Notes: generated by a model not told the origin, from the sequence alone. Positions 9,310 to 19,786 are shown, counted from the first letter of the stretch. The stretch is DNA of 50,839 bases from Nautiliaceae bacterium (GCA_027036005.1 JALVTJ010000077.1:10064-60902), one strand, 5' to 3'. Numbers and translations are program-made.

Positions 9310-10206
9310 TTATTTAATATCTTTCCCCACAGATTTCATATAATAGGCCAATCCGACAAGCAAAATAGTTACGGAAGCAAGAAGCATTGACGCATATATA
9401 AGCATTTTAGGATTAATCATCGCAAATTTAAACACAAGCATTAACCCTTCAATAGCCAAAGCAATAACAATACTTCCCAAAAATTTAATCATTGTTTTGT
9501 GTATTGCAAATGGATGCTCTTCCTTTTCACCTATAACTTCTTCGAACATAAGCGTTTTAACCAGGTCAAACAAAGCCAAAGATAAAGTTATAAGAATTGT
9601 CGATTCAAACATTTTTTTTACGTCGATATTCGATAATGTATAAGTAAAAAACATTTTTATACCGTCAAAAAATAGCAAAGAACAAATTGCAAAAAGAGCT
9701 CCTGCAAAAATCCCGTAAATTACTCTATTGAAATTATGAAGGAATCTTTCTCCTTTTTCCGTATGAATAAATTTCAATATTTTTTCAAGAGGAATATCAA
9801 TTACCACTACATATAACAAATCTCCTTTGTTATTAAAAACGGGCATTGCCGCACTCACTACCATTTCACCGCCTATTAAACTTGGATAAGGATCCGTTAA
9901 TATACACTTTCTATCTTTAACGGCTTTATAAAAATATGTTCTGTTGGATTGATTAAATTCAATATTAAACTTTTCGAATTTATCTTTTAACGTAATCATT
10001 TTACTAATCTGTTTTCCTTCCGCATCAAGAATATACGCCACATTGGCATCCGGTAATTCGTTTATTATTCTTTCAAGTCCCTCATATACAACATCTATAC
10101 TAATATTCGGCAGTCTATTTGGAATATTCCTTTGTAAAAGATAACAAAAATATGCTCTTGCCTCTTTTCTTATTTTTTGAAAATCCTGAATTTCCCTAAT
10201 ATGCAT
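9310..10206 (-). CDS. Cache (PDC)-like sensor domain protein with C-terminal membrane domain
   Basis: The product has 298 residues. Residues about 1-150 resemble a PAS-like Cache/PDC sensor: Y-I-L-D-A-E-G-K-Q, R-T-Y-F-Y-K-A-V and V-V-S-A-A-M-P-V-F-N-N-K-G-D-L lie in the usual order. Four hydrophobic segments follow (near 163-183, 197-217, 233-253 and 262-285). No transmembrane helix precedes the sensor part, and no kinase, GGDEF or methyl-accepting output is present. The signalling route is therefore unknown, and the protein may act as a membrane sensor or transporter accessory. It overlaps maf by 11 bases and is likely co-transcribed with it. Confidence 0.75.
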   Translation of the reverse strand: MHIREIQDFQKIRKEARAYFCYLLQRNIPNRLPNISIDVVYEGLERIINELPDANVAYILDAEGKQISKMITLKDKFEKFNIEFNQSNRTYFYKAVKDRKCILTDPYPSLIGGEMVVSAAMPVFNNKGDLLYVVVIDIPLEKILKFIHTEKGERFLHNFNRVIYGIFAGALFAICSLLFFDGIKMFFTYTLSNIDVKKMFESTILITLSLALFDLVKTLMFEEVIGEKEEHPFAIHKTMIKFLGSIVIALAIEGLMLVFKFAMINPKMLIYASMLLASVTILLVGLAYYMKSVGKDIK

Positions 10207-10753
10207 GTTCGCTCCTGATTATGTTTTTTAACTCTTCCACGCAAAGTCCCATTGCCGTTGATTCATAACCTCTAACGGTTTTTATATATTTCTTGCAAAA
10301 CCCTTCAACCATACAAGCTCCGGCTTTGCCTATCCACTCTTCGCTTTGAATATATTTTTCTAAATCATCCTTATCAAATTCATAAAATTCATATATCGTC
10401 TCATCCAATCTTGAAAAAATCTTCCCGTTTAAACTCACCCACATTGAAGTAATGATTTTTATTTTTTCTCCGCTTTGGGCTAAAAGTATTTCTTTTGCTT
10501 CATCTTTATTTTTTGCTTTTCTTAAAATTTTTTTCCCATCACTTACCACCGTATCCGCTGCAATAATATTTTCGTTTTCAAAACATTTTTTGCATTCTCT
10601 AAATTTTCCGAAACTTGCCAGCGTTACAAATTCATAAGGATCTTTCGATTTTATTTTTTCTTCATCAAAATCACAATTTTTTTGAATATATTCAATACCG
10701 GCTTTTTTTAAAAGTTGTGCTCTTGTTTTCGAAGAAGAGCAAAGAATAAACAT
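10196..10753 (-). CDS. maf: Maf-family nucleoside triphosphate pyrophosphatase
   Basis: Maf proteins hydrolyse non-canonical or pyrimidine nucleoside triphosphates to monophosphates and were first linked to septum inhibition. The 185-residue product begins with the S-S-S-K-T-R-A-Q-L-L-K nucleotide-binding motif near residue 5, has AADTVVS near 65 and ends with the E-S-T-A-M-G-L motif. In Campylobacter maf lies next to alaS; here a two-component pair separates them. Confidence 0.9.
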   Translation of the reverse strand: MFILCSSSKTRAQLLKKAGIEYIQKNCDFDEEKIKSKDPYEFVTLASFGKFRECKKCFENENIIAADTVVSDGKKILRKAKNKDEAKEILLAQSGEKIKIITSMWVSLNGKIFSRLDETIYEFYEFDKDDLEKYIQSEEWIGKAGACMVEGFCKKYIKTVRGYESTAMGLCVEELKNIIRSEHAY

Positions 10754-10785
10754 TAAACGCCTTTATTTTTTGTAATTGTAACAAA

Positions 10786-12648
10786 TTAAATTTTAAATAC
10801 ATATTCAAAAACATTACAGCCACTCTCATAATAAACCTCATATTCAATGCCGTATTTTTCGCATATTTTTTTTACTATATTTAATCCCATTCCAAGCCCT
10901 CTTTTATGTGAATGTTCTCTGTAATTTTTTTCAAAAATCATATTAGGACTTTTTATTCTCTCACCTTTTGAAATAAACTTTAATACAATATTTTTTTCTT
11001 TTCTTAATTCAACGATAATTTTTTTACCATTCGAATATTCAATTGCATTTGAAACGTTATTATCTATAATCCTTTCTATTTCGACCTTGTTGATTGAAAA
11101 AATTACATCTTTTTCAATATTTGTAATTAGCAATTTATTTTTGGCTTTTGCAAGATTATGAAAAAATTTAATTCTTTGATCTATTAATTCCGAAATATTA
11201 ATATCAGAAGGTTTATACTCTATAATATGTTCGCTCGAAAGATAAGAAAGATCTTCATAAGAAATTTTCAACATAGAAATAGCAGCATCAATTTCATCCA
11301 AAGCTTCTTTTATTTCTTCATTATCCGTATTCAATTTCATTTTAATAAAATCGCTGTTTAATGTTATTATACTAAGCGGGGTTTTTATTTGATGAACCGT
11401 ATCGATAATAAATTTTCTGTTTTGCATTAAAATTTTTTTATTTTTTTCCACTTCTTCGTTAAGTCTTTGTCTGTAATGATTATAAGTGGATATCAAATCG
11501 TCGATTTCTTTTATGAAAGAATCATTTCTTTTAATTTCACGATTATTTTTCATATGTGTAACAAGTTCATTTAATTTATAACTAATATAATATATCATTA
11601 ATTTTACAAAAAAGACGATTAAGGTTATAAAAAATAAAATCAATAAATATCTGTTTTTCAAATCTTTCAAATCTTTTTCCAAGATTATCGTGTCAAAAAC
11701 ATTATCTATCATCAGTTTATTTGAAAAATTTTTAAAAAATCCGTTTATTATAGTATAAATTTCAAATGTTCCCTTTTTTAAATTTAACGTTGAAATAAAA
11801 CCTTTTTTTTGAAATATTTCAAATACCTTTTTCGCTGTATTTTTCTTCAAAAAAAATTTTGATGATTTTGTTTTAATTTTTGCTTTTTTTATAATTTCAT
11901 TAAAAATCTCTTCGGTTTGTTTCATTAAAATATTTAAAGGCGTTTTATTTAATTTTCTTTGATCAAAATATATAGGATAAATCAAATATTTTGATATAAA
12001 ATAAAGTTTTAATTTTTTTAAATCTTCACATTCGCTTTTTATATCGAAATATGTTTTTTTAAGAATTGGATATATATCGATAACATAAGCAATTTGTAAA
12101 AGATATTTTTTATCTGGTGAGAGTATTAAAAAATATCTTTTTAAATTCATAGAAGCGGGATCAATATAAATAGGAGAAATATCAATTTGTTTTTTCCCCT
12201 CAAAAACATCATTTAAAATTTTTCTAAATATCGGAAATTTGCCTAAATTATAATCAAGATCAGGTTTATAGGAAGTTTTTATTATCCTATAATTTTTGTC
12301 AATTACAAATACTTCATAACGACCTTTTGTTTCATTCTTATTTAGAATTAAAGCAACTTTATTTGGGTTAAAATCCTTAATATTATCATATAATAAATAA
12401 ATAGTATTTAATTTTTTTATATTTTCTTCTAGTTTGCTTTTAAAAGTAAGCTCTGCATTATCAAAAATATTTTTAATTTTGTTTTTAATTAGAAAAGTTT
12501 TTGTAAATTGTTGATTTTTAAATGTATTTATTATATTTTTTTTCGAATAATTATATTGCCCGTATAGAAACAAACATACTATAAAAAGGAATATGATTAA
12601 ATAAAAATTTTTGTTTAGTTTAATTTTTGCTCTCAAACCTATAACCAA
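10786..12648 (-). CDS. membrane sensor histidine kinase
   Basis: This 620-residue kinase is predicted to sense an external signal and phosphorylate the response regulator encoded directly upstream. An N-terminal helix (about 12-30) and a second one near 333-355 bracket an unrecognised extracytoplasmic domain of about 300 residues. The H-box is VHQIKTPLS near residue 417. An N-box (DNNVSNAIEYS) and a G-box (RGLGMGLNIVKKI) follow. The region is unusually AT-rich: one 60-base sample (11701-11760) has 9 G/C, against 23 in an alaS sample (14101-14160). This suggests later acquisition. It overlaps the regulator gene by 29 bases, and the exact start is uncertain. Confidence 0.9.
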   Translation of the reverse strand: MVIGLRAKIKLNKNFYLIIFLFIVCLFLYGQYNYSKKNIINTFKNQQFTKTFLIKNKIKNIFDNAELTFKSKLEENIKKLNTIYLLYDNIKDFNPNKVALILNKNETKGRYEVFVIDKNYRIIKTSYKPDLDYNLGKFPIFRKILNDVFEGKKQIDISPIYIDPASMNLKRYFLILSPDKKYLLQIAYVIDIYPILKKTYFDIKSECEDLKKLKLYFISKYLIYPIYFDQRKLNKTPLNILMKQTEEIFNEIIKKAKIKTKSSKFFLKKNTAKKVFEIFQKKGFISTLNLKKGTFEIYTIINGFFKNFSNKLMIDNVFDTIILEKDLKDLKNRYLLILFFITLIVFFVKLMIYYISYKLNELVTHMKNNREIKRNDSFIKEIDDLISTYNHYRQRLNEEVEKNKKILMQNRKFIIDTVHQIKTPLSIITLNSDFIKMKLNTDNEEIKEALDEIDAAISMLKISYEDLSYLSSEHIIEYKPSDINISELIDQRIKFFHNLAKAKNKLLITNIEKDVIFSINKVEIERIIDNNVSNAIEYSNGKKIIVELRKEKNIVLKFISKGERIKSPNMIFEKNYREHSHKRGLGMGLNIVKKICEKYGIEYEVYYESGCNVFEYVFKI

Positions 12649-13264
12649 TTCCCACTATTGTTTTTATATAATATTTATCAAATTTTTTTCTTATTTCATT
12701 TACCAACTGTCTGAGGGGATAATTATTTTTTTCCTGTTTTTCCCATACAAAATCTATTATTTCCCTACTTGAAACCGTTTTATTTATATTTTTCAAGAGC
12801 AAATATAAAAATTTTTTTTCTTTTTTTCTAAGTAAAATCCTTTGAGAATTTTTATAAAGTTCCATTTCATCGAAAAAAAATTCATAATCGTCAAATTTTA
12901 TCTTTTTTCGTTTATTTAACAGATGTTTGATTCTAACTTCCAATTCTGTTGCATGAAAGGGTTTTTTTATATAATCGTCGCACCCGTATTCATAAGCTTT
13001 TTGGAAATAATATTCATCAATACTTGCCGTAATCATAATAATTATCGAATCATCATAAAGTTCTCGTATGTATTTTACCAATTCCAATCCGTTTACACCG
13101 GGAATATTGATATCTATCAAATAAAGTTCGTATTGATTGTTTTTTATATTTTCAAGCGCAACATCTCCGTTATCAACAAAAGTAACTTTATATTGTTTAG
13201 ATTCCAAAATTTTTTTAACTATTTTTGCAAGCTGCAAATCATCTTCTATTAATAAAATGTTCAT
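12620..13264 (-). CDS. OmpR/PhoB-type response regulator
   Basis: The 214-residue protein has an N-terminal receiver domain (acidic pair E-D-D near 7-9, phospho-Asp in YLIDINIPGVNG near 51, T/S near 79, K-K-P near 101). A C-terminal winged-helix DNA-binding domain (about 125-212) ends in the family-typical I-V-G-I-G-Y-R-F. It is the partner of the following kinase. Targets are unknown. Together the two genes sit between alaS and maf, which are neighbours in Campylobacter. Confidence 0.92.
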   Translation of the reverse strand: MNILLIEDDLQLAKIVKKILESKQYKVTFVDNGDVALENIKNNQYELYLIDINIPGVNGLELVKYIRELYDDSIIIMITASIDEYYFQKAYEYGCDDYIKKPFHATELEVRIKHLLNKRKKIKFDDYEFFFDEMELYKNSQRILLRKKEKKFLYLLLKNINKTVSSREIIDFVWEKQEKNNYPLRQLVNEIRKKFDKYYIKTIVGIGYRFESKN

Positions 13265-15814
13265 TTATCCTCCCAAAAATTTTTCTTTTGCCCTTATTAT
13301 AAGTTCGTCTATTTTACTTACATTACTTCCGCCACCTTGGGCAAAATCTTCTCTTCCCCCGCCTTTTCCGTTTACGATAGGAGCAAATTCTTTTATCATT
13401 TCTCCTGCTTTAATTTCTTTTATATTGCTTGCGGCTACAATTTGAACTTTTCCTTTGTTTTTGCCCACCAAAAGCGCTACGAGATTATCGTATTTCCCTT
13501 TTAAATCAGTTGCAATTTCTCTAAGGTTTGCGTTTTCTATTCTTTCAATGACAAAATTTATTCCGTTTTTTTCAACAGGTTTAATTTCTTTAACGGCAGC
13601 TTTTTGCATCTCTTTTATTTCGTTTTTGAGAGATTTTATTTCCTCTTTTTGTTTTTCAATAAATGTCTTAATATCTTTTGCCTTGTTTTTGTCCTTAATC
13701 TCTTCAACCAAATCCCTATAATTTTTCGCATAATGATACGCAGCCATCCCTGCAACGGCTTCTATTCTTCTAACACCTGCGCTCACTCCGCTCTCTTTTA
13801 TTATATAAAAACTTCCTATCTCCGCCGTATTTTTGACGTGCGTCCCCCCGCAAAGTTCGACACTGAAATCCCCGAACTCAACAACTCGGACAATATTTCC
13901 GTATTTTTCGCCAAAAAGTGCCATTGCCCCTTTTTTCTTGGCTTTTTCAATATTCATTTCACTTACTTTGCCTTCAATACTTCTTGCAATAATACTATTT
14001 ACCATCTCTTCAATTTTGTCAAGTTCTTCTTTACTAAGGGCTTTTGGATGAGTAAAATCAAATCTTAATCTGTTTTCTTCCACAAGCGAACCGGCCTGAG
14101 TTACATGTTCTCCCAAAATTTTTCTAAGAGATGCATGAAGCAGATGCGTTGCTGAATGGTGTTTTGCAATTTCCCTTCTGCTCTCATCCACAACAGCTTT
14201 AACCTCATCATCTATTTTTAGCAAGGCGTTTTGAACTTTGCTTAAATTTTTACCTTCGAATTTTTTGGTATCCACCACCTCTGCCAACTTGGAACTTGGA
14301 ACTTGGATACTTAATAATTTTCCCCTATCTCCAACCTGCCCGCCGCTTTCGGCGTAAAAAGGCGTGCTTTCAAGCATTACCCAACCGCTTCCTTTTAATT
14401 CTTTAACTTCATTTAAATTCTCATCAAAAAGGGCTTTTATTTTTGTTTTTATTTCAGTTTTCTCATATCCCACAAACTCGTTTGATTCATATTTTTCCAA
14501 ATCTTTAAGATTAATTTTTTTATCACCGCTACCTTTCCAGTTCGCTCTGGCTCTTTTCTTTTGTTCTTGCATAAGTTCATCAAAAACTTTAATATCCACT
14601 TTTTTATTAACTTCTCTTAACATATCCTCTGTCAAATCAAGGGGAAACCCGTATGTGTCATAAAGTTTAAACGCTACTTCTCCACTAAATACATCCCCGC
14701 TGGTTTTATCGAGTTCTTCTTTAAAAAGAGTCATTCCCTTATCAATCGTTTCGAAAAATTTCTCTTCTTCAAGTTTTATGGAATCCTTAATAGCCTCTTT
14801 TTTTTCAATTAACTGGGGATAATGCCCTCCCATCTGATTAGCCAAGGTATCTACGATTTTATACATAAAAGGAACTCTTTGACCCAATAAATACCCGTGT
14901 CTTACGCCTCTTCTTAAAATTCTTCTAAGCACATATCCTCTGCCTTCCCTATCAAACCTTACTCCTTCGGCCAAAAGAAAACTTACAGCTCTTATATGAT
15001 CCGCTATAACCCTATGAGATGCCCCTCTTTTGTCTTTAAAATACTCCTTACCTGTAATTTCTACAATTCTTTCAAGCAGAGGTTTGAAAATAGAACTGTC
15101 ATAGTTGCTTGTAACTCCTTCTTTAATTGCAGTAATCCTTTCTAATCCCATACCGGTATCGATACTTGGCCTTGGAAGAGGCGATAGATTACCTTTTTCA
15201 TCTCTGTTATATTGCATAAAAACAAGATTCCAAATCTCTAAAAACCTGTCTCCCTCTCCTCCCAAATAATCTTCGGGGGAATTAAACTCTTCTCCTTGGT
15301 CATAATGAATTTCACTACAAGGCCCACAAGGACCCGTATCTCCCATTTGCCAAAAATTATCCTTATCTCCCATTTTGACTATTCTGTCTTTGCTAACATA
15401 TTTCTCCCAAATTTTACCCGCTTCATCATCGCTTTCGTGAATTGTTATCCAAAGCCTTTTCTTTGGCAATTTCAAAACTTCCGTGACAAATTCCCATGCG
15501 TAAGCAATGGCTTCTTTTTTGAAATAATCCCCAAACGAAAAATTCCCGAGCATTTCAAAAAGCGTATGATGTCGGTTTGTATAACCCACATTTTCAAGAT
15601 CATTGTGTTTTCCCCCGGCTCTCATACAAAGCTGGCTTGAAGTGGCTCTTGGGGGATTGGGCGCAGGTTTTTCGCCCGTAAAAATAGGCTTGAAAGGCAC
15701 CATACCCGCATTTGTAAACAAAAGTGTCGGATCATCCGGGACAAGCGGAGCGGAAGGATAAATTTTGTGCCCCTTTCTTTCAAAAAAATTTAAAAATTCC
15801 TTTCTAATATCCAT
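13265..15814 (-). CDS. alaS: alanyl-tRNA synthetase
   Basis: AlaRS charges tRNA-Ala and edits mischarged Ser/Gly. The 849-residue protein has the class II catalytic core at the N terminus (M-x-P-F-K and [19 protein letters not shown] motifs), and the editing domain with H-H-S-A-T-H near 567 and the zinc-binding C-G-G-T-H near 665. The DHHA1-like tail ends with G-K-G-G-G-R. I start at MDIRKEF (15814), not 30 bases upstream, as the family begins there. Three perfect copies of a 7-mer (21 bases) lie in the coding region near residue 505; they keep the frame and encode V-P-S-S-K-L. Confidence 0.97.
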   Translation of the reverse strand: MDIRKEFLNFFERKGHKIYPSAPLVPDDPTLLFTNAGMVPFKPIFTGEKPAPNPPRATSSQLCMRAGGKHNDLENVGYTNRHHTLFEMLGNFSFGDYFKKEAIAYAWEFVTEVLKLPKKRLWITIHESDDEAGKIWEKYVSKDRIVKMGDKDNFWQMGDTGPCGPCSEIHYDQGEEFNSPEDYLGGEGDRFLEIWNLVFMQYNRDEKGNLSPLPRPSIDTGMGLERITAIKEGVTSNYDSSIFKPLLERIVEITGKEYFKDKRGASHRVIADHIRAVSFLLAEGVRFDREGRGYVLRRILRRGVRHGYLLGQRVPFMYKIVDTLANQMGGHYPQLIEKKEAIKDSIKLEEEKFFETIDKGMTLFKEELDKTSGDVFSGEVAFKLYDTYGFPLDLTEDMLREVNKKVDIKVFDELMQEQKKRARANWKGSGDKKINLKDLEKYESNEFVGYEKTEIKTKIKALFDENLNEVKELKGSGWVMLESTPFYAESGGQVGDRGKLLSIQVPSSKLAEVVDTKKFEGKNLSKVQNALLKIDDEVKAVVDESRREIAKHHSATHLLHASLRKILGEHVTQAGSLVEENRLRFDFTHPKALSKEELDKIEEMVNSIIARSIEGKVSEMNIEKAKKKGAMALFGEKYGNIVRVVEFGDFSVELCGGTHVKNTAEIGSFYIIKESGVSAGVRRIEAVAGMAAYHYAKNYRDLVEEIKDKNKAKDIKTFIEKQKEEIKSLKNEIKEMQKAAVKEIKPVEKNGINFVIERIENANLREIATDLKGKYDNLVALLVGKNKGKVQIVAASNIKEIKAGEMIKEFAPIVNGKGGGREDFAQGGGSNVSKIDELIIRAKEKFLGG
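14286..14313 (-). repeat. AACTTGG heptamer repeat inside alaS
   Basis: On the plus strand three exact AACTTGG units (14286-14306) are followed by a diverged ATACTTA unit. On the coding strand this reads CCAAGTT repeats. The 21 bases keep the alaS reading frame. The segment sits between the conserved GGQVGDRGK and EVVDTKKF stretches, where AlaRS lengths vary. Confidence 0.75.
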
Positions 15815-15900
15815 AAAATACCTTTTTTGGTAAAATTTTAACATAAAATTAAAATATGAAAAATAAGATATAAAACATTGGCTAAATAAAAAGGAATTAA

Positions 15901-16959
15901 TTGTATAAAAAAGAATTAAATATCCTAAAAATAAAAAACCGGCTGAGAATCAGAAAAATTTATAATAACGTAATAGATTTGGCAAGCAACGATTATCTCT
16001 GCCTTGCAGAAAACAAAGAAATAAGAAAAAAAGCGTTTGAAAAAGCCCTTGATTTAACATCTCATTCTTCAAAAGCTTCAATGCTTGTTAACGGATATAC
16101 GAAAACGCATAAATTATTCGAAGATTATCTTTGCGAACTTAACAATTTTGAAAGTGGAATTGTTTTAGGCAGCGGATTTTTAGCTAATATGGCGCTTTTC
16201 GAGCTTGTAAGAAAAAAAGATTTAGCTTTAATTGACGAAGAATACCACGCAAGCGGCATAGTTGCAAGCAAATTAACACAAGGACAAATTAGATTTTTTA
16301 AACACAATAACATAAACGATTTAAAAGAAAAAAGTAAGGATTACAAACATTTTGAGAGGGTTTTTGTATTTAGCGAGGGAATTTTTTCGATGAGGGGAGA
16401 TAAAATAAAAAAAGAAATAGCTCTATATGCACAACAAATCGGGACACTAATCATAGACGAAGCTCACAGTGTCGGCACATGCGGAAAGAGGCTACTTGGA
16501 ATAAGCGAAGAATACAATCTCAACGCCGCTAAAACCGTCAAAATGGGAACTCTTGGCAAGGCACTTGGAAGCTATGGAGCATATATTCTCGCAAAAAAAG
16601 AGATAACCGAATTTTTACTAAACAAAGCAAAAAGCATCATTTATACAACCGCACTAAGTCCCGTCGATACGCTTTTAGCCTATTACGCCCTAAAATATAT
16701 TCAGGAAAATTTAAACTATTTTAAAAATATAATACAAGAGCGAAAATTAAAGTATAATTCAGATTCGCTTATTAAAATATTATCCGCAAACTCTTTGGAA
16801 GAGGTTTTAAAAAAACAAAAAGAGTTGCTAAATAAAAACATTTTAATAGGAGCAATCAGACCTCCAAGTGTTAAAGATCCGATTTTCAGGATAATTTTAA
16901 GAACTTGTGTTAATGAAAAAATTATAGATAAAACTATTAAATTTTTGGGAAAGAAATGA
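15901..16959 (+). CDS. bioF: 8-amino-7-oxononanoate synthase-like PLP enzyme
   Basis: BioF joins pimeloyl thioester and alanine to form the biotin intermediate KAPA. The 352-residue product has the alpha-oxoamine synthase features: L-A-S-N-D-Y-L near 27, S-G-F-L-A-N, D-E-E-Y-H-A-S, D-E-A-H-S-V-G near 182 and the PLP lysine in G-T-L-G-K-A-L-G near 219. The start is a TTG behind AAGGA. It is somewhat shorter than E. coli BioF (384). bioB is 8 kb away on the other strand. Other family members (KBL, ALAS) cannot be excluded, but biotin synthesis is the simplest fit. Confidence 0.87.
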   Translation: MYKKELNILKIKNRLRIRKIYNNVIDLASNDYLCLAENKEIRKKAFEKALDLTSHSSKASMLVNGYTKTHKLFEDYLCELNNFESGIVLGSGFLANMALFELVRKKDLALIDEEYHASGIVASKLTQGQIRFFKHNNINDLKEKSKDYKHFERVFVFSEGIFSMRGDKIKKEIALYAQQIGTLIIDEAHSVGTCGKRLLGISEEYNLNAAKTVKMGTLGKALGSYGAYILAKKEITEFLLNKAKSIIYTTALSPVDTLLAYYALKYIQENLNYFKNIIQERKLKYNSDSLIKILSANSLEEVLKKQKELLNKNILIGAIRPPSVKDPIFRIILRTCVNEKIIDKTIKFLGKK

Positions 16960-18890
16960 TTAAAAAAATTTTGGGATTTATTTTAGCCCTTTTTGTTCTT
17001 TTTTTAGGAATCATTGCTTTATATTTATTCGATTTATACAACAGCATATATTTTGATGCAGATAAAATAATTCATTATAATCCCCCACTTTCCGCCGTAT
17101 TTTACGATAGAAATGGAAATTTACTCGATATAAGATATTCCAAACAAAACAGACTCTATGTTAAATACAAAAATATTCCCCCCAGAATCATTGAAACACT
17201 TATAGCAACAGAAGACACATCGTTTTTCACCGAACCTGGAATTAATATAAATGCAATTTTAAGAGCATTGGTTAAAGATATCAAAGCCGGTAAAAAAATT
17301 GAAGGAGCTTCTACAATTACTCAACAATTAGTAAGAAATTTATATTTAAACAGAAAAAAGACTATTTCAAGAAAATTAAAAGAAATAATAATCGCTTTAA
17401 AAGTTAATCGTCTTTTAACAAAAGAACAAATACTTGAAAGATATTTAAATCAAATTTATTTAGGACATGGATATTATGGAATAAAAACAGCAGCTCTTGG
17501 CTATTTTCATAAAAATTTAGATCAGTTAAGTTTAAAAGAAATAGCAATGCTTATTGCTTTGCCAAAGGGACCTAGTTTATACGATCCTACAAGACATTAT
17601 GAACTTAATATTCAAAGAGCCAATTCTATTTTAAAAAGAATGTTTCTTTTAGGTTGGATTAGCGAAAGCGAATTTAAACAAGCGCTTTTACAAAGACCAA
17701 AAGTTTATAATTATATGTTAAAACCCAAAGCCCAATGGGCAGTTGACACTGCCATTAATAGATTAGAAAAACATTATCCCAATTTGCTTTCAAAAGGATA
17801 TAAAATCACTCTTACGATAGATCTTCCAACCCAACAACTTGCTCAAAAAACAATTAAATGGAATTATGAAAGACTGCTAAAACTAAATCCGAAATTAAAC
17901 CCCAAAACTTTAAACGGAGCGCTTATTAGCATAAATCAGCAAACCGGGGAAGTGTTGGCTCTTGTAGGAGGTGTTAATTATAATATTAGCAAATTCAACC
18001 GTGCTACTCAATCAAAAAGAAGTATGGGAAGTGGAATTAAACCATTTATTTATCAAATAGCTCTTAATGAAGGTATGAATCCGGCTACATTAATTCCGGA
18101 TATAAGAGTAAAATTTAAATTAGAAACAAAAAATACAGAAAAAAAAAGATACTGGAAACCAAGAAATTATGAAAACAATACGCTCGGATTAATTACTCTT
18201 AGAAAAGCTTTAGTTCTTTCAAGAAATCTTGCAACAATTAATCTTGCAATGGAATTAGGTCTTAGGAATATTATAGATGAGCTTTATTATTTTGGTTTTG
18301 AAAAAATTCCAGAAAATTTATCAATTGTTTTGGGAAGCGTTGGAGAAAGCTTATGGAATGTTGCCGAACTTTATACAATTTTTAGCAATTACGGCACAAA
18401 AGAAAAAGTTCATATTGTAAAAAGCATATCTTTACCAAGAAAAAATTTAAATATTACTATCGAACAAAAATCATATCATATCGAACCTGATTATCAGGCA
18501 TACCTTATGATCAGTATTTTAAGAGATGTTGTTTTAAAAGGGACGGGGAGGTTTGCCAAAATGAAAAAAATAGAAATAGCCGGAAAAACAGGAACCACCA
18601 ATGATTTTAGGGATGCATGGTTTAACGGCTTTACTCCAAATACCGAAACTATAATTTGGTTTGGAAACGACAATTATACAACACTTGGAAAAAATATGAG
18701 CGGGGGAAGAGTGTGCGCTCCTGCTTTTAAATATTTTTATAAACAGCTGCTAAAAATCCATCCCGAACTTATAAGGGTGTTTCATAAACCTCCTCAGGTT
18801 AAAACATTTATAACGACAAACGGTAAAAAAGAACTTTTCACTCCTCTCTCACCCCCTCCGAAAAACCAAGATCACATTCCTATTTTTTAG
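16956..18890 (+). CDS. mrcA: class A penicillin-binding protein (PBP1A type)
   Basis: This bifunctional enzyme polymerises and crosslinks peptidoglycan at the outer face of the inner membrane. The 644-residue protein has one N-terminal membrane anchor (about 5-28). The glycosyltransferase domain has the EDTSFF motif near 85 and G-A-S-T-I-T-Q-Q-L near 118. The transpeptidase domain has the S-x-x-K motif as S-G-I-K, S-R-N, and K-T-G-T-T near 547. It overlaps bioF by 4 bases (ATGA). A penicillin-binding gene near alaS/maf is also seen in Campylobacter. It converges with the DMT transporter gene, and the two 3' ends overlap by 11 bases. Confidence 0.95.
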   Translation: MIKKILGFILALFVLFLGIIALYLFDLYNSIYFDADKIIHYNPPLSAVFYDRNGNLLDIRYSKQNRLYVKYKNIPPRIIETLIATEDTSFFTEPGININAILRALVKDIKAGKKIEGASTITQQLVRNLYLNRKKTISRKLKEIIIALKVNRLLTKEQILERYLNQIYLGHGYYGIKTAALGYFHKNLDQLSLKEIAMLIALPKGPSLYDPTRHYELNIQRANSILKRMFLLGWISESEFKQALLQRPKVYNYMLKPKAQWAVDTAINRLEKHYPNLLSKGYKITLTIDLPTQQLAQKTIKWNYERLLKLNPKLNPKTLNGALISINQQTGEVLALVGGVNYNISKFNRATQSKRSMGSGIKPFIYQIALNEGMNPATLIPDIRVKFKLETKNTEKKRYWKPRNYENNTLGLITLRKALVLSRNLATINLAMELGLRNIIDELYYFGFEKIPENLSIVLGSVGESLWNVAELYTIFSNYGTKEKVHIVKSISLPRKNLNITIEQKSYHIEPDYQAYLMISILRDVVLKGTGRFAKMKKIEIAGKTGTTNDFRDAWFNGFTPNTETIIWFGNDNYTTLGKNMSGGRVCAPAFKYFYKQLLKIHPELIRVFHKPPQVKTFITTNGKKELFTPLSPPPKNQDHIPIF

Positions 18891-19713
18891 TCCCTATAAT
18901 TCCTGCAATGGCAATTAAAAAACCTCCTGTTATTTGATGAAAATTCGGAACTTGTCCTAAAAAAAGCCCGAAAATCATTGCAAAAAAGATATCGAGATAT
19001 TGTAAAATAGAAGCAATGCTCACACTTATAAAATTAAGCGAATCATACCACAAAAAAAGTGCAAAAGCGGTATGAACAATACCTGCTATTAAAACTATAA
19101 CAAACGTTTTAAAATCAAATGAAAAATTATAAAAAAACAAAAACGGCAACGTTAAAAAAATGGAAATCAAAATCTGCCAAGCCGTAACGCTTACAGATCT
19201 ATGATACATTGTGGCTATTTTTGAAAAAAAACCCAAAAATCCATAAGAAACTCCGGCTAAAAGTGCGATAAAAGCACCGAACCCAAACGAAATACCTTTG
19301 TTAAAATTGCTAATAATTACTCCGCTCAATGCCAAAATAACAGCAATATAAAGATATTTGTGAAATTTCTCCCTCAAAAACAAAACCGCCAATATAATTG
19401 AAATAATAGGCCCCGTATAATACAAAACAACAACCGTTGAAATGGTTGCAATATTCAAAGCCCAAAAGAAAAATATCCAATTTATCGCCAAAAATATTCC
19501 GCTTAACAAAAGAGGCCAAAAGGGTTTTAATTTGAAAAACTCTTTAATTCCGGCTTTTTTAACGGCAAAATAAAATATAAAAGGAAAAGCGAAAATTACC
19601 CTAAAAAATACAAAAACCGCACTTGGCAGATTTGAGAGAATTCCGACAATTGGTGTGCTGCCCCAAATAAGCGTAGCACCAATCATTTCAATTAAACCTC
19701 TTTTTTTGTTCAC
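18880..19713 (-). CDS. DMT-superfamily (EamA) transporter
   Basis: The protein has 277 residues and about ten hydrophobic helices in two EamA repeats. It has the E-M-I-G-A-T-L-I-W-G-S opening typical of drug/metabolite exporters and a second copy beginning near residue 140. Substrate cannot be told from sequence; family members export amino acids, purines or other small metabolites. I start at the GTG at 19713, which has AAGGA eight bases upstream, rather than the GTG at 19737, which lacks one. Confidence 0.85.
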   Translation of the reverse strand: MNKKRGLIEMIGATLIWGSTPIVGILSNLPSAVFVFFRVIFAFPFIFYFAVKKAGIKEFFKLKPFWPLLLSGIFLAINWIFFFWALNIATISTVVVLYYTGPIISIILAVLFLREKFHKYLYIAVILALSGVIISNFNKGISFGFGAFIALLAGVSYGFLGFFSKIATMYHRSVSVTAWQILISIFLTLPFLFFYNFSFDFKTFVIVLIAGIVHTAFALFLWYDSLNFISVSIASILQYLDIFFAMIFGLFLGQVPNFHQITGGFLIAIAGIIGTKK

Positions 19714-19734
19714 TTTTTTTCCTTTTTTATATTT

Positions 19735-19769
19735 CACTCACAACTCAAAACTCCTCTTCCCTCATCTCT
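19735..19769 (-). repeat. degenerate heptanucleotide repeat upstream of the DMT transporter
   Basis: Minus-strand units AGAGATG, AGGGAAG, AGGAGTT, TTGAGTT, GTGAGTG share G at recurring positions with a 7-base period. TGA stops occur in all three frames. The block lies just before the ribosome-binding site of the transporter gene, as in the hisH and moaE leaders. Confidence 0.45.
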
Positions 19770-19786
19770 ATTTCCTTGAAATTACC

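Noticed and set aside
13604-14068. 154-codon plus-strand frame within alaS
   Set aside because: Lies antisense to the conserved editing domain; no ribosome-binding site or recognisable protein.
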